Translations under genes and position numbers: made by a program
DNA from: Echinometra lucunter
Lineage: Eukaryota; Echinodermata; Echinoidea; Camarodonta; Echinometridae
Assembly: GCA_029962745.1 (NCBI GenBank)
Contig: CM057157.1
Span: 4,055,435-4,119,434, forward strand
DNA length: 64,000 nt
Reading direction: 5' to 3'
Shown here: piece after piece, positions 1 through 9,423 of the stretch
How positions within the stretch are numbered: position 1 is the stretch's first letter
Layout: each line of letters starts with the position of its first letter
The notes under the pieces: generated by a model
Databases searched by the model: none
What the model was told of the DNA's origin: nothing
The model's input: the letters and a program-made list of their open reading frames with translations, nothing else

Positions 1-199
1 TGTTGTATGATACAGTGGTGTTATGAACCCTAGCTCTTTTGGCATATGCTTTGAGGTTTTATGATTTATCCATTGGTGATGTTTTCATTTTTGATTGACA
101 TGTATTGTATTTCATCCAGAGAGCTTTAGCTCACTGGTTGATGCAGGATTTTAAGAAAGAGGAGGGCCCCAATGTTGGAAGACTGCGCATGTCTGCAGT

Positions 200-662
200 C
201 TCTGGAGGGCTTTTACTAAACACTCGGGTCGTGTCGTGCTGGAAAACACTCGGGTTGCGGCTCGCTGGGTATGGTGCGCCATGTGTTAACTATTTATTCG
301 GTCCAAAACTACAGTCATTGCCGGTACAGTAAATCCAAAACCCTCATAACCACACCCACAAGCATATTCTGGCAAACTGATCCTCCCGCCCTCTGCTATG
401 CACAAAGTGTTTGTAACAAAACAAAGTCAATGGCCCAGGCGAAGTGAATATAGCAGGCTTAATGAGAGATCATAATTACAAATGATTCACTGTTCGTGAA
501 TTCTATAAAGAAATAGAGTTTTTAGTGAACTTTTGACACTAAATTTTGTAGTTTTGAACCAAATAACTTAGTTAACAATTGGCGCCCCATACCCAGCATG
601 CCATGACCCGAGTGTTTTCCAGCGTGCCGCAACCCGAATGTTTAGTAAAAGCCCTCTGGAGT
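200..662. repeat. Foldback (inverted-repeat) element
   Basis: The arm at about 201-313 is repeated in reverse complement at about 548-660, with a unique core of about 230 bp between them. Shared blocks include ggagggcttttactaaaca, the ctgggtatgg run and gttaactatttatt-like ends. Each arm contains two copies of a roughly 26-bp motif around acactcgggt. This is typical of a non-autonomous DNA transposon. No target duplication was identified. Confidence 0.75.
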
Positions 663-974
663 ATGTTATTTTAAGAAGGTGGGGGACAGTGAGATCTTGG
701 CCAACTTTTTTTTTTTTTTCTTTTTTTTTTGTAGATGGAAATTTCTTTTGTGTTACATTTATATGATATTGTGTGTCTGTAAACTTTTATTCTTAATGGG
801 AGAACCTTTCCCTTTCAAGTATCAGTTAACTTTCTGTAACTCTTTCCTCACTATTGAGCAATACTCTGGACTGACACATTGTCTAGAGTAATGTTCATGT
901 GCCAAGAGTTCAAATGGTGGGTTAAATGGTGGGTTATTTTACCTGACTGCTAAGAAAGCATGTGTATACTTGTT

Positions 975-1150
975 AGTAAGCAGCCAGGGGACCGATGGCT
1001 TGGTAATGAGGATTAATACCTTACCAAAGGGCATTAGCGCATCCGCTTGGTTTCAAACCCGGATACTCCCGGTTACGAGACCACTAGCTGCTCTACCACT
1101 GAGGCACAGTGCCTCCTCAGTTGACTATGGCTTTCCTGTAACTGCTCCAT
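975..1150 (-). mobile_element. tRNA-derived SINE fragment
   Basis: On the minus strand, gcctcagtggtagagc at about 1106-1091 resembles an RNA polymerase III A box. It is followed by gggtttgaaacc at about 1062-1051, a B box. No cloverleaf with a paired acceptor stem is evident, so this is a SINE head or decayed tRNA pseudogene rather than a working tRNA. The boundaries are approximate. Confidence 0.5.
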
Positions 1151-1221
1151 AAGTCAACCACAGACTGTACAGATTGCATATTCACATTATTCCTATTTGA
1201 TATCTTTCTTATCCAATGTAG

Positions 1222-1363
1222 GTCTGGAAAGGCAATATGTCTTGACGATGTTCCACAGCTAGCAGACTATTGGTTACCCACAGCCATGCCTGGTGAACTG
1301 GTGGATGGTAACCAACAGTGCCAGCTACAGTATGGCCAGGGGGCCAAGGCATGCAATACAAAT
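1222..1363 (+). CDS. ADAMTS exon: end of catalytic domain and start of disintegrin-like domain
   Basis: The acceptor is ccaatgtag at 1213-1221 and the donor is gtgagt at 1364. The exon begins with the last base of a split codon, so the missing upstream exon ends in phase 2. It encodes 47 full residues starting SGKAICLDD. Cys lie at residues 6, 33 and 44, with QCQLQYG matching the disintegrin-like domain of the family. It ends in phase 0. Confidence 0.9.
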
Positions 1364-4300
1364 GTGAGTATAGTCAGCTTGAGATCCTTATACTGTACTC
1401 CAACCAGCAAAGGTAACAAGTAAGCAAGGATGTTGTTATCAGAAAGGGAATAGACTGCTGACAGTTTCTAATGCTTAACTAAGGCCCCCCGATCCCATAT
1501 TAATAATAATAATAATAATAATATACAGTTCTTGTATAGCGCATATCACATTATGATATAACGTCTCTATGCGCTTCCAAAGGACTTGGATATTATTACC
1601 CTGGCTTTAGCCCGGCAGCCGCCAGCGCGCAAGCATTTCAAGGAATGAATTCCTGCCAGGTACCCATTCACCTCACCTGGGTTGAGTGCAGCACGATGTG
1701 GATGAATTTCTTGCTGAAGGAAATTAACGCCATGGCTGGGATTCGAACCCACGACCCTCTGATTGAAAGACGAGAGTCAGAACCACCAGACCACGATGCT
1801 TCCAATATTCAAAACCTACCATAGAAGCAGTTAGCAAGCAATTAAAGCCCAAATCCTAACCACCATAGTTGTACCTTGATGTCATAAAGGCTACAGCAAA
1901 TTTGATATCATCAAAGAATTACAGATTTTTCACTACTTTTATATGCTTGGAATATTATTACATTTTAAATACATGTAGGTGATAATAGTATACAAATATT
2001 GACTGCTTTGAGGGTCATGGTTGGAACTATAGCCCAAGGTGATCTCGAAACTGTACTATGTCCCGAGACAAAGTCGAGGCCTAAGGGGCATAGTACAGTC
2101 TCGAGATCACCGAGGAGCTATAGTTTTAACTGTAACCCGAAAAAAATGCAGTCAATATTTGTTTTATATACCGCATCCCCCTTAATTTATGCTAAATAAA
2201 GGCATAAAAATGAAGTTGTCGTGCTACCGGTCAGAGAAATTAAAGTAATTAAATTTTCACAATGCGCATATACAGATACGTGCGCATATACAGATACGTG
2301 CGCAAGATACTTACGCGCATCTTACCCGGCCTACTTCTCTGAGCTAGCTAGCGCATAACAAACCACGTACTTATGTATTGTACGCAAAGGTTGAACTATC
2401 ATGCCCGGTCAATATATTTTCCCTATATGCCCGGCAGTCAGCTAGCAGTTTCCATGACTGCCTCTTTGACCAATCAGAGGCCTAGAATCTTAAAATAAGG
2501 TATATAATAAACACTGTATAGTTAGATGAAGCACTTGCTGTCAGTGTTAGTTATAATATATGCACATAGAAGCTACAACAGAAAAGAAAATACACAAACT
2601 GATTTACTCACAGTTTGTAGATAATACCCAACACTGCAACCAAATATACCAGATTAAACATGAAGCTACTGCTTGAAGGGAAAACCACTGGAAGTGTTAT
2701 TTTCATTCATAATGAGTTTCCAATGAATATCATTTCAAATAACCTAGGCCTGATATTCAGAGGGTTAAATCACGATGTATCGTATATTAATTGAGAATTG
2801 GGCTATTTTTATCATGAGATTAAGCATGATCAAACAAAGGATTAGTAAATTATGTTGTTTTGAAATATTATAGTGTTGAGAGCTTGTTACAATCTAATGA
2901 TATGTACACCCTGTTGAATCTCAGCATTTCTAAACCACATTTTGATTGTCTGCTTCCTGATTTGTATAACATATTAGTCATAACCATTCAGATATTTAAC
3001 CACATTTTTAATTATTTTAAATTAAGAATTCAAGAGAGATGTTCAGTTTGTTAACAAACCATAAACATTAGTGGGAGTCTATATTTGGCTTCTATTCAAT
3101 ACCAAACCTGTAGGTGTAGAATGATATGTTTTCAGTGTTATTACAGGCAAGATTGAGCTATATTTTTTGACAGTGTAAGAATGTGATGAATATATTTCTC
3201 TCTTTGATTTTTTTGAGTTAAGTTGCTTGCTAATGTGTATATGAAACATTGTACAATTAAGGAAGACTGACAATATGATCCCCAAATTCGCATTTTTATC
3301 GTTGTAAAGTTTGAGGCTGGGTTGTTACTTCATGTTTTTTGAAGAATTTTTTAGGGCTCAGTCTATTCCATTATGCCCTCTGACCATGTTAATTTATCAT
3401 TTATTTATTTTTTCCCCTTCCCTGTCTAGTTATTCTTCATTTGGCCTTTTATTCTATTTGTTGAATACTGAATTTTCTGCTTCCAATAACCTTTATGAGT
3501 ACAGGTCTACCCAGTTCCTATAGGTTACAACAAATTTTTACCACCGATTTTTACTTGGTATAGATATGATGATTCCTCATATTTGAAGAAGCATATCTGA
3601 CATATGCAAGCAAACGTACTTATAAAGTTGTTTTTTTTTCTCTCACCCTTGGTAGAATATATGTCGGGAGCTGGCTTGTCAGAAGCCCAACACCAGAGCA
3701 TGTTGGAGAACAGGAACACCAGCAGCTGAGGGTACAAGATGTCAGACATCTCTTATATCAGAAGGAGTAAGTATAGCAACACTGAGTCAAGAACATGATT
3801 TAGAAGGGGAGATGATGAGGCAAGATAGAGGATGGAAAAGAGGAAAGTTATCCTTTTTTCATCATCTGTTTCTTTCTTTTTTTCAGTGGTGCTATCTAGG
3901 AGACTGTGTAGAGTATGGGACTAGACCTCAAGCAGTAGATGGTTCTTGGGGAACCTGGTCTTCATGGTCGGAGTGTTCTAGGACCTGTGGGGGAGGTGTC
4001 TCAAACTCAGAGAGACAGTGCAATAATCCAGAGTGAGTCTTTATATCTCTTTTGACTCTCCTTCTCACTTGTGTCAATGCTGTAGATAGTTTATAACTCT
4101 GAAACTATTTTGTGAAACATTCATAGTCTACGTAACATTTTCTTCGTTAGATAAATGAATTTGGTTTATAAATTCTGCAATCAAAGGCCACAAACAATGT
4201 TTTTAAGAATAATTTATAAGAAGTCTTATATGAGGCATATGTTTGATATGTTGTCATCTTTTGCCCCTGTTGCAGTTTTGTGATGTCACTATCGTTATAT

Positions 4301-6840
4301 GCTTTATTTTCTAAGTTATGATTTGGAAATATGACCTGGGGGTGTTTCATAAAGCTGTTCGTAAGTTACGCAAGACTTTACGCACGACTGGTGATATGTT
4401 CTTGTGCTACACATGGAAATGATTGAGAATCTGATTAGCACCCAAGAACATGTTCCAGTCGTGCGTAAAGTCGTGCGTAATTTACGAACAGCTTTATGAA
4501 ACACCCCCCTGTGATTCAAATGTTCATAGATATCAGTGTGAATGAGTATTGTTTTCTGCCTTTAGTTAGGCCCCTCATCAAAAATCAGAGCCAATTTGGT
4601 ATGCAGCATTTAGCGTCTTTCCCGCTCAGCATCTTTTCCCCTCTGATCCTTCCGTTTCTCCATTGACAAAACAACGGGGATCGGGAAATCTGATGTAAAA
4701 GAACGTTTGGGGAGAAGACGATCAAAGATGTGGGACAAGAACTTTTGATAAGCCGCCTTAGGCATTTTATCTTTATGTCGTTGTGCGAAAGAACGCATCC
4801 AGAACGCAAAATACAAAAATGCAAAATTCAAAATATCCATTTTGACATGTTGGAATAGAATTTCAGCAAATATCATGCCACAAGAAGATTGTATATCAAT
4901 TTACAAGGTCTACATGATATCTGTGTAATTATCAGTCATCGTTTGAAAATTTGATTTTCAATAATTTTCCATTTTGCGTTCTGGATGCGTTCTTTCGCAC
5001 AAAGACATAAAGATAAGACGCCTTAGTCAATACAGCAATATGAGACAAGAAAGATAAGGATAGAGAAGAATCTATGATAAAAATGATTTAATTTTCTCTT
5101 CTGTACCTTCTCATTATATGAATCTTCTCTTTTAAACCATGTTTTCTTCTTGGTTTTTTTTTTTCAGGCCAAGAAACAGAGGCCAGTACTGCACAGGAGA
5201 GAGAAGTAGATACAGATCATGTAATACCAATGTAAGTTTAGTTGTTTACAACTTATATTTATATATATATATATATATTGTTTGTTTGATGTTGAGCATG
5301 TTTATCACTTGCTGATATGGTTATATCTGTGGATAATTGTAGGTCATTTGCAAATTATTGATGCTGAAATGGCAAAAGTACTGAAAATCAGTGAAAATCA
5401 TGTAACTGTGTGTATCTTCCGTTATAAGAAGGTCATCTGCAAACATTCTAGCTTTGCTAGATGAGAAACAGGTGTGAACCCAGTACTGCTCCCTGTAGGA
5501 GACCAGAAAGTACTGACTTGTGATTATTTAAACCAATTGTTGAAAATAACTGAACTGCACCAACTATCCCTTGAAAAGGATTTAAAGCAGATTTTGACTA
5601 TTTGCTATTGTATTTAAGATAACTATTATGGTTTATTTTATCTTGATCTAGGATTGTCCTGAAAACTCGCTAGATTTTTTCTCCGTCCAATGTTCCTCCT
5701 TCAACAACGAGATGTATCATGGTCAGTTCTATACATGGGAGCCTTATGTGAGTCCTAATCCTGAACCCTGCCAGCTCTCATGTGTCTCATCAGGAGGAAA
5801 CCATCTTAGGAGGATACCTAAGGTGGTAGATGGAACAAGGTGCTACTCTAAACGATATAAACCAGAGTCACTGGATATATGCATCAATGGAAAATGTCAT
5901 GTAAGTCAGAACCATGGGATATAAATTGATCGAAAATTGTGTTTTTGCCTTGGCATCCCAACACCTTTAGAAACATACCTGAGTTATATCAATCACAATG
6001 ATTTTTATGAGATAAGTTATTAATATGGTAATTTTGTTTATTGGTTATTATGATGCAGTATTTCATGGTATCAAGCTGTATTGACCTATTTTGATTTTCT
6101 GGAAGAAAGAAAAAACAGTTTTCATTGGGAAATAATAGAAACAATTCATATACATGTATTTTGGTTGTATAAAGAGCCTACAGCACCACATGTACATTTG
6201 AGAGCATTGAATGTGAGTATTGATATGAAGTTTTACATAACTCTTCATAACAATGATCCTATGTTGATTCGATATACATATGTGCTCAAAATTCAAACAC
6301 ATTTGTACGAATGTGGATGATGTTTTTCAAATAAATACAAATACAAACACTGTTGAAATCTTTCTTTTAAATTTGAAGATTTTTGGATTTTTAGCATACA
6401 TGTATGAATATGAATATGGAATATATTGTGATATTGTCGCATCTTGCAGGCTGTTGGATGTGACAAGGTGCTAGGTTCGGAAGCCAGGGAAGACAAATGT
6501 CGTGTATGTGGAGGAGATGGTAGTTCATGTGAGACAGTGGGAGGTACATTCAATGGGGAATTGGTAGCGGGAGACTATCAAGAGATCCTTACCATTCCTA
6601 GAGGCTCTGTACACATCAGGCTGGAAGAAATGGCCATCTCTAGAAATTATTTAGGTGAGTTACATCTTCCATCAGACTAATAGAGTATCATATCCAAATT
6701 GGTTTTTCACAAGGATGTATTTCAAATATACACTATGTCTTTCTCTTACATTGATAGAAAATTATGAGCCAGAAAGACAGTATTAGCTCTCTGCCAAGCT
6801 ATTAGTTAAAGTGTTTTATTTCTCACTGATATGCAGAACT

Positions 6841-6879
<39 letters not shown>

Positions 6880-7254
6880 GAAGAAAATAAATGAAATGAA
6901 GCTGACGTAGCTCTCGATCATATCCTTTTATTGTAATGGCAAGCTTTCGGCCAACATGGCCTTCATCAGGTCTCGGGTTGAAATTAGACCGAGCTCATCA
7001 GATTAGTAGAGGGTGAGGGGTACACAAAATACTTGTACGGAGATGTTCAGTATGCTTGCTTGTGAACATCTCCGTATTAATCTGATGAGCTCTTTCTAAT
7101 TTCAACCCGAGACCTGATGAAGGCCATGTTGGCCGAAAGCTTGCCATTACAATAAAAGGACATGATCAAGAGCTACGTCAGCTTCATTTCATTTATTTTC
7201 TTCCACTGTGTACTAAAATGAAGCACTGCACACGTTTTGCGAGGGGACATCTTT

Positions 7255-7296
<42 letters not shown>

Positions 7297-8944
7297 TCTT
7301 TTAAAGATGCTCTTCACAATTGTTCACTAAAAAAAAATTGTCAAGGTAGCTGGAACATGAATGCTTCAAGTTATTAGGGATAAAATTAAATAAAACATAT
7401 TCTTTGCAGTATTTCTTATTTTGCAATACATTTAAAAATTGAATATTTTTGCCTTTATATCATAGCACTGAAGTCAGTGAACAATGATTACTACATCAAT
7501 GCTGAATGGATTCTAGATTGGCCTAAATCATATGATGTAGCTGGATCTACATTCATCTATGAGAGACCAGATGATGCTCCCGAGACTCTTAGTGCACTTG
7601 GACCAACCAATCAGGAACTTGTCGTCATGGTAAGTACAAGCATTCTCGGTTCTCTTTGACTTATGATGGATATCTAAACTGTAATAAAGAAATAGAGGTC
7701 TCCAAATAAAGTTGATCTCATTTTGTGTTGTATCACTAAGCATGTAAATTGTCTTGTGTGTCTGTGGATATTCAGTACATGCACACTGGTCCTGCATTTA
7801 ACCTCATGGAAAATGAAAGAATTCATTAATGAGTATTCGTTCTCTAACATAACAAATACAGGTGTTTACTGCATTCTCACAATATACTGGAATTTGATTT
7901 ACATTTGGAACTAAAGGTATATTGTAGCTTATCAGGTGCATCCATCAGTTTTTATTGGCTTCTCCATGCCCAGGTATTCACATCGGCTTTCTCGATCCAC
8001 CGTTGTTTTGTCTATGGAGAAACAGGAGGATTTGGACCAAAATATGCTGAGTGGGAATCCTGCATTAGGCTGTGGTCAAATTGGACTCTGATTTATGATA
8101 AATGATAAAAAGCCTAAGCTCTCTCTGTTTGAAGATTTTCACTCTGTTTTCATAGCACTTTTGTGTTTGGGTTTTTTTTTTCTTCTAGTTGCTGGTACAA
8201 GGAGAAAACAATGGAATCCAATATTCTTTCAACCGTCCAGTGACGAGAACCAACCAGGGAGATAGGCAGATGGCTTTTACTTGGGAGAGAGGAGAATGGT
8301 CCCAGTGCTCTGTAACATGTGCAGGAGGTGAGAATGGCATTGGTGAAAAGAGAGAAAACTACCCTCTCCCATGCCCCTTATCCCAGGTTCCAAGAACTGT
8401 CTTGAAACTAAACAGGTTGTATTTTTCATCTGGCAATAGAAACAGATTATACCTTTATCAGGTTTTTATTATGGAATATATTTTGCAACAATGAAACAGG
8501 CATTTTAAGTCAAAACTGTGGATTTAAAGTTCATTTTGACAATAACTATATTTCTCAAGTTTGCTGGAGCAGATGGACTTACAGAAAGAATGACTGTGAC
8601 AAAAATAAGCTATATTTCAGTGGATAAGGAAATACACTTAAAATTGCATTATATTATTATCCTAACTTTATTTAGTTTAATCAGTATCTGAGAGTATAAT
8701 GATGTTTTCCTAATGTTTTACAGGTGTATCAATATCTGAGATGCAGTGTGTACGTGTAGATGATGAGACAGTCGTTAGTGATACATTCTGTGATCATCCA
8801 AAACCTGAAAGGAGAACCGTCTCATGCAACATCCAAGCTTGTCCACCAGTGTAAGTAGTGCCCTATCATATTTTTATGAATAACCATAAGCATTATTCAT
8901 TTGTCTCTCTTTATCTCTCTCCCTGTTTCTCTAGCTTTATCCCA

Positions 8945-8989
<45 letters not shown>

Positions 8990-9339
8990 CCTCTATTCTC
9001 CTCTCCTCTCTCTCTCTCTCTCTCTCTCTATTCCTCTACTCTACTCTCCTCTCCTGTCTCTCTCTCTCTATTTCTCTACTCTCCTCTTCTCTCTCTCTCT
9101 CTCTCTCTCTATTCCTCTACTCTCCTTTCCTCTCTCTCTCTCTCTCTATTTCTCTACTCTCCTCTTCTCTCTCTCTCTCTCTATTCCTCTACTCTCCTTT
9201 CCTCTCTCTCTCTCTCTCCATTCCTCTGTTCTCCTCTCCTCTCTCTCTCTCTCTCTCTCTATTTCTCTACTCTCCTCTTCTCTCTCTCTCTCTATTCCTC
9301 TACTCTCCTTTCCTCTCTCTCTCTCTCTCCATTCCTCTG

Positions 9340-9370
<31 letters not shown>

Positions 9371-9384
9371 ATTTCTCTACTCTC

Positions 9385-9423
<39 letters not shown>

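Larger units (their letters stand above)
1..1221 (+). other. Intron 5' of the first visible ADAMTS exon
   Basis: No exon with a metalloprotease HExxH motif or other family residues is seen here. The stretch holds a foldback element (200-662), two T runs around 705-730 and a tRNA-like SINE fragment (975-1150). Confidence 0.6.

Noticed and set aside
105..332. Open frame of 75 codons near the window start as an upstream ADAMTS exon
   Set aside because: It lies largely in the left arm of a foldback element and shows none of the catalytic-domain residues expected before the disintegrin-like exon.
1050..1110. Functional tRNA gene on the minus strand
   Set aside because: Only the A- and B-box-like strings are clear; the stems are not supported.
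4610..4876. 88-codon minus-strand ORF as a transposase fragment
   Set aside because: It overlaps the arm of an inverted-repeat element and has no recognisable catalytic motif.
8189..8494. Extended ORF through the TSR2 exon as a longer exon
   Set aside because: A good donor at 8328 and phase-matched TSR2 continuation at 8724 explain the family sequence; bases beyond 8327 match nothing.
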